The notes beneath the pieces are model-generated. The model saw only the letters and a list, made by a program, of their open reading frames with translations. It did not search any database and was not told the DNA's origin. This document shows, one piece after another, positions 7,505 through 15,485 of a stretch of 64,000 nt of DNA. Every line of letters starts with the position of its first letter. The first letter of the stretch is position 1. The translations under genes were made by a program, and so were the position numbers. The stretch comes from Porphyromonas uenonis 60-3 (GTDB lineage: Bacteria; Bacteroidota; Bacteroidia; Bacteroidales; Porphyromonadaceae): positions 1-64,000 of the forward strand of contig NZ_ACLR01000182.1 of assembly GCF_000174775.1 (NCBI RefSeq), written 5' to 3'.

Positions 7505-8392
7505 CTAGATGCGCTCTAGGACGAGCTCGATGAGCCCGTCGATGCCCTGCTTGTAGTTGGTATTCATATTCAAGTTCTGACGGCCTGCGATGATGTAGCA
7601 GACGGTCAGCGTGTCGTGCCCTAGGAGGTTGCCGATGCCACTGAGTGCGGCCGACTCCATCTCAAAGTTGGTAATGCGCTGACCCTCATACTCAAAAGCT
7701 TCAATCTTCTGATTGAGCGTCGGATCAGCAAGAGGCAGGCGCAGCTGCCTTCCCTGAGGTGCGTAAAATCCGTTGGCAGCGATCGTACAGCCACGGACGA
7801 TGTCGCCATAGTCCCCGACGATCTGCTGGTAGAGCGCCTCGCTACAGTTGACCACGTAGGGATCGAGACCCTTGATTGGCCACTGTAGCTGCTCCTTGAG
7901 CGCTGCCTCAAAGGGGAGGTCACGTATTGCCTCCGTATTAGCATAGAAAAAGAGCGACCCCTCGAAGCCAATCGCCTTGTGTGCTGCGACATACGTACCT
8001 ATCGGTGTCTCAGGCTGTAGCCCGCCACTGGTGCCCACGCGTACCATCGTCAGCTTGCGGTGGTTGGGACGTACCTGACGAGTCTGTAGGTCGATATTGG
8101 CGAGTGCGTCTAGCTCGTTGATGACGATCTCAATGTTGTCACAGCCTATGCCGTGGCTCTGGACGGTGATTCGCTTGCCACGATAGGTACCGGTGATGGT
8201 GTGAAACTCACGATTGCTCACGGAGCACTCCTGCGAGTCAAAGTGGGAGGCGATCATATCCACACGAGAGGGATCGCCACAGAGGACGATCTTGTCAGCC
8301 AGCTGCTCGGGCTTCAGATGAAGGTGAAAGATAGAGCCATCGTCATTGACGATTAGTTCGCTGGGAGGTATGATGCGGTTTTGTGTACTCAT
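7505..8392 (-). CDS. Nucleoside phosphorylase (uridine phosphorylase-like)
   Basis: Phosphorolysis of a nucleoside (probably uridine) to base and ribose-1-phosphate, in cytoplasmic nucleoside salvage. A 295-residue protein with NP-I family features: CGDPSR near 40, the phosphate/ribose segment VRVGTSGGL near 119-127, and NFEMESAAL near 223-231, which binds the ribose hydroxyls. I start it at the ATG at 8392 (MSTQNR). An in-frame ATG at 8449 exists, but a TATTTTTG promoter box at 8427-8434 would then lie inside the gene. Longer than E. coli Udp (about 250) but typical of the Bacteroidetes form. Substrate choice within the family is inferred. Confidence 0.85.
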   Translation of the reverse strand: MSTQNRIIPPSELIVNDDGSIFHLHLKPEQLADKIVLCGDPSRVDMIASHFDSQECSVSNREFHTITGTYRGKRITVQSHGIGCDNIEIVINELDALANIDLQTRQVRPNHRKLTMVRVGTSGGLQPETPIGTYVAAHKAIGFEGSLFFYANTEAIRDLPFEAALKEQLQWPIKGLDPYVVNCSEALYQQIVGDYGDIVRGCTIAANGFYAPQGRQLRLPLADPTLNQKIEAFEYEGQRITNFEMESAALSGIGNLLGHDTLTVCYIIAGRQNLNMNTNYKQGIDGLIELVLERI

Positions 8393-8426
8393 AGTAGTAA
8401 TCCATTTATATTGAATGATGACACTC

Positions 8427-8434
8427 CAAAAATA
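8427..8434 (-). promoter_or_regulatory. Bacteroidetes -7 promoter box
   Basis: TATTTTTG on the minus strand, 35 bp upstream of the phosphorylase ATG at 8392; supports the shorter start. Confidence 0.5.
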
Positions 8435-8510
8435 CAAAAACTTCGCCACATGACCTTCTTTTCGCAGTAAGAGGTGTCGGACGCTATTTGCGTAGTAGCC
8501 GATGTTTTAC

Positions 8511-8518
8511 TACTTTTG
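8511..8518 (+). promoter_or_regulatory. Promoter of efp
   Basis: TACTTTTG (-7 box) with a TTTG at 8487-8490 about 20 bp upstream, the Bacteroidetes -33 spacing. The leader to the efp start at 8564 is about 40 nt. Confidence 0.7.
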
Positions 8519-8563
8519 CACCAGTAAGTAACTAAGTAACTTCACTGAATAGACAAATAATAT

Positions 8564-9130
8564 ATGGCTACAACAGCAGACTTTCGCAATGGCATGTGCC
8601 TAGACATTGATGGGCAGTACTTCTTCATCGTAGAGTTTCTCCACGTTAAGCCAGGCAAGGGACCAGCCTTCGTCCGTACGAAGCTACGCAACGTCGCTAC
8701 GGGTCGCATCATTGACAAGACGTGGAATAGTGGTGTCAAGGTAGAGGAGGTGCGCATAGAGCGTCGTCCCTATCAGTATCTCTACAACGATGAGATGGGC
8801 TACCACTTTATGCACCCCGAGACATTTGACCAGATTGCTATCAACGGAGATCTGATCGATGGTGTCCGCTTCCTCAAGGAGGGTGACATGGTCGAGGCGA
8901 TGGTACATGCTGAGAGCGAGACTGTCCTGACCTGCGAGCTACCTGCACACGTAGATCTGCGCATCACCCACACAGAGCCTGGTATCAAGGGCGATACAGC
9001 TACCAATAGTCTTAAGCCTGCGACCGTCGAGACGGGGGCTGAGATCCGCGTACCGCTCTTCATCAATCAGGACGACCTGGTTACGGTAGATACGCGAGAC
9101 GGCTCTTACGTAGGGCGTGTCAAGGAGTAA
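8564..9130 (+). CDS. efp: Translation elongation factor P
   Basis: EF-P binds stalled ribosomes between the P and E sites and promotes peptide bond formation at polyproline stretches. The 188-residue length is standard, with an N-terminal KOW-like domain (about 1-64), a middle OB domain and a C-terminal OB domain ending [10 protein letters not shown]. The tip loop reads KPGKGPAF, with the modifiable lysine at residue 32. No EpmA/EpmB-type modification genes are in the window. It is probably a single-gene transcript: its own promoter lies upstream and a hairpin terminator downstream at 9192-9232. Confidence 0.97.
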   Translation: MATTADFRNGMCLDIDGQYFFIVEFLHVKPGKGPAFVRTKLRNVATGRIIDKTWNSGVKVEEVRIERRPYQYLYNDEMGYHFMHPETFDQIAINGDLIDGVRFLKEGDMVEAMVHAESETVLTCELPAHVDLRITHTEPGIKGDTATNSLKPATVETGAEIRVPLFINQDDLVTVDTRDGSYVGRVKE

Positions 9131-9191
9131 GCGTCACTAGCACATATCTCTCCTAAAGCAGTCGCCCTAGTCCGCTGATGGGCGATGCTGT

Positions 9192-9232
9192 AGAAGCCGT
9201 GCAGTTCTCTCTGTCAGAGCTGCATGGCTTCT
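9192..9232 (+). terminator. Hairpin terminator after efp
   Basis: AGAAGCCGTGCAGTTCT pairs with AGAGCTGCATGGCTTCT along its whole length, allowing two G-T pairs, with a short loop. The T-tract is weak. Confidence 0.6.
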
Positions 9233-9266
9233 CCGAATCTACCGCTGAGGTCACACTATATATAAT

Positions 9267-11084
9267 ATGAGTCAGATACCGCGTCAGACTGGGATTGCCG
9301 TCCCCCTCTTTAGCTTGCGTCGCCAAGGCGATGCGGGCTGTGGAGACTTTGCCGCTCTGGAGGCGTTCGCCCCAGTGGCAGAGCGTATGGGCGTGCGCAT
9401 CATACAGTTGCTCCCTCTGGAGGATACCACCCTCTATGGCGATAGCCGTGACTCCTATCCCTATGGACCGCTAGCCTCGACGGCACTTAATCCGATCTAC
9501 ATAGCGGTGGATCAGCTTCCCCCGCTGGCGGATCAACAACTGGAGCAGGAGCTGCGTGCGGAGGCTCAGAGTCTCAGTGCGCAAAAGACCTTCGACTATA
9601 CGGCGGTGTGGCAACTCAAGCGACGCTGGCTGTGGGCTTCTTTTACGGAGCAAGCGGACGCTTCGCCATACTTCACCGATATGATCAATCGCTATGCACG
9701 GCTGACTCGCAAGCATGCTCCTTTTAAGAGTACCCCTATCTGGCATTACTGGGTTTGCGAGCGAATGATTCTAGACCTATTGCCGGACCTCAATCGTGAG
9801 GAGTGGGACTTCTGGGAAGCGATGGAGCGGGTCAATAAGCTGGAGCAGGAAAATAAAGCCTTGGTCGTCCGTACGGGCAACTTCTACGCTTACTGCTATA
9901 TGGTGGCGCAGCGACAGATGCGCCGTGCCGTGGCAACGATTCGTCAGCACGGGCTGTCACTCATGGGAGATCTGCCTGTGGGGGTAGATCCGCATGCGGC
10001 GGACACGCTTGCTTACCCAGGCAAATTTAACAAGCGCCTCTTTTGCGGAGCTCCTCCCGACTACTTCTCTCCCGACGGGCAGAACTGGGGTATCCTAACT
10101 TGTCGCAGGAATTGGAAAATGCTATGGCAAGAGCGCTTTGGCTACCTAGAGCGCTTCTATGACTACCTGCGCGTGGATCATGTGCTAGGCTTCTTCCGTA
10201 TGTGGTCCATACCTCGTGACGGGCGCTCTGGGATGCTGGGTTACTTTCTTCCCTCACGACGCTACTTGAAGAGGGAGATTGCAAAGCTAGGACTCGCTGA
10301 GACACTACGACCAGAGTGGATAGCGCCGAGCAAAAAGCCTGTGACGACGCAAGAGGTGTTCTGGATCGAGCGTCTCGATGCGGGCTACGTGCCTCGCTAC
10401 GACGTGGCGAGTGCTGCGCCCTTTGCGATGCTGTCGCCCGACCTACAGGAGCGTATGAGAGCCGTCTGCGAGGATTACTACTACGGCGGCAACGAAAAGC
10501 TGTGGCGCGAGCGTGGACTGGAGCGTCTAACCTTTCTGAAAGATCTTACGAGCATCCATCTCTGTGCCGAGGATCTGGGGATGGTCCCCCAGTGTGTCTA
10601 CCCCGTCCTAGAGGAGCTCGGCATCCTCAAGCTATACGTGGAGCGCATGCCGAAGAGTGCCGGCATCGAGTTTGAGGCGGCGCCCTACTTCTCCGAGGAC
10701 AGCGTCGCTACCACCTCAACGCACGACTGCGCCCCACTGCGCCTGTGGTGGGCAGAAGACGAGGCGCGCTCACGACGCTACTACGACTACTTTCTCGCCG
10801 ACTACGGAGTCCCCTACGACACGACGCTCACGCCCGAGCTGGCGGAGATCATCGTGCGCCGGCACTTAGAGAGCCCCTCACGACTCTGCATCCTGCCGCT
10901 ACAAGACTGGCTAGCCCTGAGTCCCGAGCACTGCGCCACGGTCGATCCGCAGAGCGAGCAGATCAATGATCCTAGCAATCCCCACCATGTATGGAGCTAC
11001 CGCATGCCCATCGCTGTCGAGGAGCTCCCAGACGACTGGATACGACAGCTCCGCCAGATGATCGCAGAGACCCATCGGCTGTGA
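9267..11084 (+). CDS. malQ: 4-alpha-glucanotransferase (GH77)
   Basis: Transfers alpha-1,4-glucan segments between maltooligosaccharides or glycogen, in cytoplasmic starch/glycogen metabolism. The 605-residue protein is essentially one GH77 domain. Visible motifs include SYPYGPLASTALNPIYI near 71-87, the DLPVGVDPHAAD segment, YDYLRVDHVLGFFR with the presumed nucleophile aspartate, CAEDLG with the acid/base glutamate, and TSTHDCAPLR with the third aspartate. Many Bacteroidetes relatives carry N-terminal starch-binding domains and are near 900 residues; this one starts directly at TGIAVPLFSLR, so it lacks them. It lies 57 bp before the DUF4954 gene on the same strand. Confidence 0.93.
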   Translation: MSQIPRQTGIAVPLFSLRRQGDAGCGDFAALEAFAPVAERMGVRIIQLLPLEDTTLYGDSRDSYPYGPLASTALNPIYIAVDQLPPLADQQLEQELRAEAQSLSAQKTFDYTAVWQLKRRWLWASFTEQADASPYFTDMINRYARLTRKHAPFKSTPIWHYWVCERMILDLLPDLNREEWDFWEAMERVNKLEQENKALVVRTGNFYAYCYMVAQRQMRRAVATIRQHGLSLMGDLPVGVDPHAADTLAYPGKFNKRLFCGAPPDYFSPDGQNWGILTCRRNWKMLWQERFGYLERFYDYLRVDHVLGFFRMWSIPRDGRSGMLGYFLPSRRYLKREIAKLGLAETLRPEWIAPSKKPVTTQEVFWIERLDAGYVPRYDVASAAPFAMLSPDLQERMRAVCEDYYYGGNEKLWRERGLERLTFLKDLTSIHLCAEDLGMVPQCVYPVLEELGILKLYVERMPKSAGIEFEAAPYFSEDSVATTSTHDCAPLRLWWAEDEARSRRYYDYFLADYGVPYDTTLTPELAEIIVRRHLESPSRLCILPLQDWLALSPEHCATVDPQSEQINDPSNPHHVWSYRMPIAVEELPDDWIRQLRQMIAETHRL

Positions 11085-11140
11085 GCGTAGAATCCTATTA
11101 TTTTCTCCCAAACTTCTACAAACAACCCAACCTATAATCT

Positions 11141-13132
11141 ATGCGAAAGCTTAATTCAAAAGAGATTAAACAACTAACGGATCAGGGCTGCCAAGCGCAG
11201 GACTGGTCCTTGATTCGCGTTCATAGATACTTTGACGCTAGTCGCTGTCAGCAGGTTCACTTCATCGGGAGCTGTGAGATCGGAGACAACCGTGGCGGTC
11301 GCCCCTCTGAGGAGGAGCCGAGCTACGTCGAGCCTTACCGCTTGGCTCATGTGAAGCTAATCAACTGTACCATCGGTGACCGCGTCATCATTGACGGGGT
11401 GCGGGACTGCATCTCGCATTACGACATCGCTGACGATGTGATTATTCACGATATAGCCGCTCTCAAGGTAATGGGCGAGACCACCTTTGGCAATGGTTAC
11501 CTCGTCGAGGTACTCAACGAGACAGGCGGTCGCGAGGTGCCCATCTGCGACATCCTGACTGCTCAGACTGCTTATATGCTGGCCATGTATCGCCACGACA
11601 AGGAACTACAGGCTGCACTCTCTAAGCTTGTTGAGGAGTACACCGACTCCGTGCGTTCGGACCGTGGCACCATCGGCGAGAGCTCCAACATCAAGCATTG
11701 CGGTCTTATGACCAATGTCAAGGTTGGCCCTCACAGCTCCATCATTGGCGCCTCTGTACTAGAAAATGGATCTGTCAATAGTACGGCTCTGAGCCCCACA
11801 AAGGTTGGCTACGGAGTGATCTGTCGGGACTTCATCTTCTCCGCTGGTTGTGTCGTCTCAGACGGTTCCAACGTCTCGCGTAGCTTCATCGGTCAGGGTT
11901 GCTCGGTGACCCACCTCTTCAGTGCGCACGACTCGCTCTTCTTTGCCAACTGTCAGTGCGAAAACGGTGAGGCATGTGCCGTCTTTGCTGGTCCTTTTAC
12001 CGTTACGATGCACAAGAGTAGCCTCCTGATTGCTGGCTACTACTCTTTCCTCAATGCGGGCAGTGGATCTAACCAGAGCAACCACCTTTACAAGCTCGGC
12101 CCCATTCACCAGGGCATCGTAGAGCGTGGCAGTAAGACCACATCCGACTCGTACGTCTTGTGGCCTTCGCGCATCGGTGCTTTTAGCTTGATCATGGGGC
12201 GTCACGTAGCGCACATTGATTCGTCAGACTTCCCCTTCTCCTATATTATAGAGAATGACAACCAGAGCTACCTCGTGCCAGGCACCAACCTGCGTAGTGT
12301 CGGAACCATCCGTGATACCAAGAAGTGGCCTAAGCGTGATAAGCGTCACCCAGAGGAAAAGCTTGACTGCATCAACTATAACCTCCTCTCGCCCTATACG
12401 GTCGGTAAAATGTACAAAGGGTGGCACAAGCTCAAGGCGCTGGAGACGCACCTCGGCAGTGCCGATGCGACCTACATCTATCACGATATGCACATCCGTC
12501 ATAGCTCCCTAGTCAAGGGGTGTCGCTACTACGAGATGGGCATCATCAAGTTCCTCGGCAACTCCCTCATCCAGCGCATCCAGGACCAAGCTCCCAAGAG
12601 CAAAAGCGAACTTGTCGCCTGCCTGCCACCCACCAGCAATGAGGGGCTCTCAGACTGGCTCGACCTAGCAGGTATGATCGCTCCTCGTCGGCTCGTGCGC
12701 AATCTGATCAAACAGATCAAGGAGGGACAGATCAAGACGCTCGAAGAGGTCAACGTCGCCATCCGCGCCATACATAGTCGTTACTACGAGATCGAGTGGC
12801 ACTGGGCTTACGACCTGCTGCTTCGTTGGTACGACATCGCAGCCAAGGATCTCACCGTGGAGCGAGTCATACAGATCATCAAAGAGTGGCAAGAGACCGT
12901 CATCACGCTAGACGAGTACCTCCTCCAGGATGCCCACAAAGAGTTTGAGATGCTCACGCAGGTCGGCTTCGGCATAGACCTCGATGGGGATCACAACCGG
13001 CGCATCGACTTCGAGCAGGTGCGAGGCAACTATGAGGACAATGCCTTCGTCATAGAGGTGCACGACCACATCAGTCGCAAGAAGCTCCTCGGCGAGACGA
13101 TCCTCGCGCAGATCGACGCCCTCCCCGAGTAA
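11141..13132 (+). CDS. DUF4954 family protein with hexapeptide-like beta-helix
   Basis: Encodes 663 residues with no signal peptide, so probably cytoplasmic. Residues about 60-400 contain many short beta-strand repeats with I/V spaced about six residues apart (CTIGDRVIIDG, GTIGESSNIKHCG, KVGPHSSIIGASVLENGS), as in left-handed beta-helix acyl- or nucleotidyltransferases. The C-terminal 200 residues are helical and charged. The whole resembles DUF4954, a Bacteroidetes family related to sugar-phosphate nucleotidyltransferase-like proteins. No catalytic residues can be assigned. Its position after malQ might point to sugar metabolism, which is inference. Confidence 0.8.
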   Translation: MRKLNSKEIKQLTDQGCQAQDWSLIRVHRYFDASRCQQVHFIGSCEIGDNRGGRPSEEEPSYVEPYRLAHVKLINCTIGDRVIIDGVRDCISHYDIADDVIIHDIAALKVMGETTFGNGYLVEVLNETGGREVPICDILTAQTAYMLAMYRHDKELQAALSKLVEEYTDSVRSDRGTIGESSNIKHCGLMTNVKVGPHSSIIGASVLENGSVNSTALSPTKVGYGVICRDFIFSAGCVVSDGSNVSRSFIGQGCSVTHLFSAHDSLFFANCQCENGEACAVFAGPFTVTMHKSSLLIAGYYSFLNAGSGSNQSNHLYKLGPIHQGIVERGSKTTSDSYVLWPSRIGAFSLIMGRHVAHIDSSDFPFSYIIENDNQSYLVPGTNLRSVGTIRDTKKWPKRDKRHPEEKLDCINYNLLSPYTVGKMYKGWHKLKALETHLGSADATYIYHDMHIRHSSLVKGCRYYEMGIIKFLGNSLIQRIQDQAPKSKSELVACLPPTSNEGLSDWLDLAGMIAPRRLVRNLIKQIKEGQIKTLEEVNVAIRAIHSRYYEIEWHWAYDLLLRWYDIAAKDLTVERVIQIIKEWQETVITLDEYLLQDAHKEFEMLTQVGFGIDLDGDHNRRIDFEQVRGNYEDNAFVIEVHDHISRKKLLGETILAQIDALPE

Positions 13133-13173
13133 CCTCGCAATTCGCTACAGCGAGACGACTGGCGAAATAAACG

Positions 13174-13221
13174 GACGCACGGGACGTGCAACCCACTGTT
13201 GGGATGCACGGCTCGTGCGTC
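13174..13221 (+). terminator. Nested hairpin after the DUF4954 gene
   Basis: Outer stem GACGCACG (13174-13181) with CGTGCGTC (13214-13221); inner stem GTGCAACCCA with TTGGGATGCAC (one bulge). The outer stem uses the same GGACGCACGG motif as the terminator at 29061-29113. Confidence 0.55.
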
Positions 13222-13236
13222 TGTTGTCGTCAAAGC

Positions 13237-13375
13237 GATACGAGTAGCGGGTGTAGGGACGCACGGTGAGTATCTAATGGGAGGGCGTCTGTTGTATCAA
13301 AAGTTACAGCTCCATGGCTTTAACGGGGACGGACGCTCGACCGAGCGTCCCTACAGCCGTTACTCGTCTCTTCGT
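13237..13375. repeat. GTAGGGACGC-type repeats in inverted orientation
   Basis: 13237-13267 reads CGATACGAGTAGCGGGTG then TAGGGACGCACGG. A second copy runs in the opposite direction at 13331-13380 (GGACGCTCGACCGAGCGTCC, CTAC, then GTTACTCG). Closely related copies are at 51971-52040. No gene is supported in 13133-14045, which holds the hairpin, these repeats, two heptamer runs, repeat element copy 2 and the promoter at 13897. Confidence 0.75.
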
Positions 13376-13437
13376 TTGACAACGGACGCCCTCCGACTCG
13401 ACACTATCCGTGCGTTCCTACAGGGCGGCGTCTCACT

Positions 13438-13497
13438 CTAATCTCTAAATTCTAACCTCTAACTTCTAACCTCTAATCTCTAACTTCTAGCCTCTCA
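13438..13497. repeat. Heptamer run, C-rich orientation
   Basis: Runs of TCTAACC, TCTAATC and TCTAACT heptamers. It is the inverted partner of the run at 13731-13822; a 20-nt stretch (TTAGAGGTTAGAATTTAGAG) occurs in both arms in opposite orientation. Confidence 0.8.
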
Positions 13498-13544
13498 CTC
13501 CTCCGAGGCACTCCGACGCTCTTCGACTCCCTAGACCCCACACC

Positions 13545-13725
13545 TCCGAGGAAATCAAAAACACCTCGGTAGCAAACTGAAATCCTCCACCGAGGAAACG
13601 AAAAATTCTTCCGAACTTCAATTTGCTTCTTCCGAAGTTTCATTTCATTCTTCCGAACTTTTATTTCGCCCCTCCGTGGGGAAATTTCGTTTCCTCCCTG
13701 ACGGTTCTTGATTTCCTCGGTAGGA
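13545..13725. repeat. Dispersed repeat element, copy 2
   Basis: The core 13605-13667 is three 21-bp units as in copy 1, flanked by CCTCGGTAGGAA-type sequences. Read on the minus strand, the core keeps the frame EIKVRKN, EMKLRKK, QIEVRKN. No ATG-started frame of useful length surrounds it here. It lies between two oppositely oriented heptamer runs. Confidence 0.85.
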
Positions 13726-13730
13726 AGGAG

Positions 13731-13822
13731 ATTAGAGGTTAGAATTTAGAGGTTAGAGATTAGATGTTGGAATTTAGAGATTAGATGTTAGAATTTAGAG
13801 GTTGGGGGTTAGAATTTAGAAG
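13731..13822. repeat. Heptamer run, G-rich orientation
   Basis: TTAGAGG, TTAGAAT, TTAGAGA, TTAGATG and related 7-bp words over about 90 bp; right arm of the inverted pair around repeat element copy 2. Confidence 0.8.
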
Positions 13823-13896
13823 AGAGATAAGTAAATGATATACAATGAGTATGGGCATCCCCAGAAGTGGGTATTGCTAGGAAATCTGACCCGTAC

Positions 13897-13904
13897 TACC
13901 TTTG
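13897..13904 (+). promoter_or_regulatory. Promoter of the T9SS cargo gene
   Basis: TACCTTTG -7 box. Predicted transcription start near 13910, giving a leader of about 135 nt to the ATG at 14046. Confidence 0.6.
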
Positions 13905-14045
13905 CACCTTGAATCAAAAGAAAGGGGTCATCAAGACTGTGCCGATAACTAGTCTGATGGATGATCGTGTCTGCTACGTCCTCTCTAGAGAGGGGATGGT
14001 GTGGATACTTTTCGTAGTACAACCTATAATAGTATATCATATATT

Positions 14046-15473
14046 ATGAAGCAGAGATTATTACGCAACAATTGGATCCTCCTAGGGTTCCTCCTTATTA
14101 CAATGCTAGCAAGTCTGTCTTACGCTCATGCGTCCGTGAGAGGCGCAGGTACGCAGGCGACGACTGGCTGCTTGGTTACCTTCTCAGAGACTAATGAGTG
14201 GGGAACCATCAAGGCTTACTACTTTGACGTAGAGAATGGTCGTGGCAAGGTCTTCTTTAAGTCTGGAGCGAGACTGCCTAAGGGTACAGCCGTCAACTTT
14301 GTGGCGACAGTCTCCAAGGGCTGGGAAGCTGGCTCGTGGACTGTCAATGGCAAAGTAACAAAGGGCAGGAACCCCACTTGGCTCAACATTAGATATCTTG
14401 AGAAAGACAGCAAAATCGCATTGACTTGTAAGCGTCTTAAGCAATATAAGATTAGCTATGCGAGCGACCCTGCTGATGGGGGAACAATCAAGGTCTACTG
14501 GAAGAAGCAAGTAGGCTTCTATGGTGACGAAGTTGAGGAGGTTTCTATCCCCGATGGTGGCACCGTCCTTGAAAAGACGAAGGTCTACATAGAGGCACGT
14601 CCCAAGGCTGGCTACCGCTTTGACCGCTATGTAATCAATGAGAAGTCGCAAACAGGGGATAGTTCAGATAAGAATACCTATGTGCTTACACCTACGGGAG
14701 ACTTGACTATACGAGGGATCTTTATCTCTACACGTCCAGTCACCTACGCCATTCACTTTGCACAGCCAGCGCATGGACATCTGAAGCTCTTCGTAGGGGA
14801 GCAGGAGATCCAGCCTAATGCTACGCTAGAGCGTGGTACTGATGTTAAGGTCGAGGCTACGCCTGATGAGGGCTACGAGCTCAAGAGCCTGAAGGTCAAT
14901 AAACAGGACATTCTCTCGGCAAAGAAGTTTACGGTAGAGGGCGAGTCGACCGTTGTCGCTACCTTTGAGCAGAAGAAGCCCGTCACCTACGCCATTCACT
15001 TTGCACAGCCAGAGCATGGACATCTGAAGCTCTTCTCAGGGGAGCAGGAGATCCAGCCTAATGCTACGCTAGAGCGTGGTACAGAGGTTAAGGTCGAGGC
15101 TACGCCTGATGAGGGCTACGAGCTCAAGAGCCTGAAGGTCAATGAGCAGGACATCCTCTCGGCAAAGAAGTTTACGGTAGCGGGCGAGTCGACCGTTGTC
15201 GCTACCTTTGAGCAGAAGACTGGTGTGGAGGAGCCTGACGAGAGCTTGCTCCTTAAGGTATACCCTAACCCTACAGATAGCTACTGTATCGTCTCTGTAC
15301 CGGCGACTTACATTGGCGAGACCGCATATCTCCTAGGAGCGGGAGGTGAGTTGCTACGTCTCCTACCTCTAGTGCAGAGCGAGGTGACGCTAGATCTAGC
15401 ATACCTACCTATAGGCACCTATCTGCTCAAGGTCGGTGCTACAGACCACTCTCTGACCATCATCCGCAAATAA
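14046..15473 (+). CDS. Secreted InlB-type repeat protein with T9SS sorting tail
   Basis: Encodes 475 residues. I start at 14046 (MKQRLLRNNWILLGFLLITM, then a cleavable signal) rather than an in-frame ATG at 14001. The middle carries several beta-rich units of the divergent InlB B-repeat kind (GYRFDRYVIN, GYELKSLKVN). The last two units are 81 residues each and nearly identical, encoded by 243-bp direct repeats at 14739-14981 and 14982-15224. The C-terminal 75 residues (LKVYPNPT to GTYLLKVG to IIRK) match the type A T9SS sorting domain, so it should cross the outer membrane by type IX secretion and be surface attached. Probably an adhesin-like surface protein; ligand unknown. The Big2 lipoprotein gene follows after 12 bp. 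Confidence 0.85.
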   Translation: MKQRLLRNNWILLGFLLITMLASLSYAHASVRGAGTQATTGCLVTFSETNEWGTIKAYYFDVENGRGKVFFKSGARLPKGTAVNFVATVSKGWEAGSWTVNGKVTKGRNPTWLNIRYLEKDSKIALTCKRLKQYKISYASDPADGGTIKVYWKKQVGFYGDEVEEVSIPDGGTVLEKTKVYIEARPKAGYRFDRYVINEKSQTGDSSDKNTYVLTPTGDLTIRGIFISTRPVTYAIHFAQPAHGHLKLFVGEQEIQPNATLERGTDVKVEATPDEGYELKSLKVNKQDILSAKKFTVEGESTVVATFEQKKPVTYAIHFAQPEHGHLKLFSGEQEIQPNATLERGTEVKVEATPDEGYELKSLKVNEQDILSAKKFTVAGESTVVATFEQKTGVEEPDESLLLKVYPNPTDSYCIVSVPATYIGETAYLLGAGGELLRLLPLVQSEVTLDLAYLPIGTYLLKVGATDHSLTIIRK

Positions 15474-15485
15474 TATAGACGGAGT

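Noticed and set aside
13199-13441. An 80-codon open frame in the repeat-rich gap
   Set aside because: Built entirely of GTAGGGACGC-type repeats.
13867-14049. A 60-codon open frame before the T9SS cargo gene
   Set aside because: Overlaps the predicted promoter at 13897, so it cannot be translated from that transcript.
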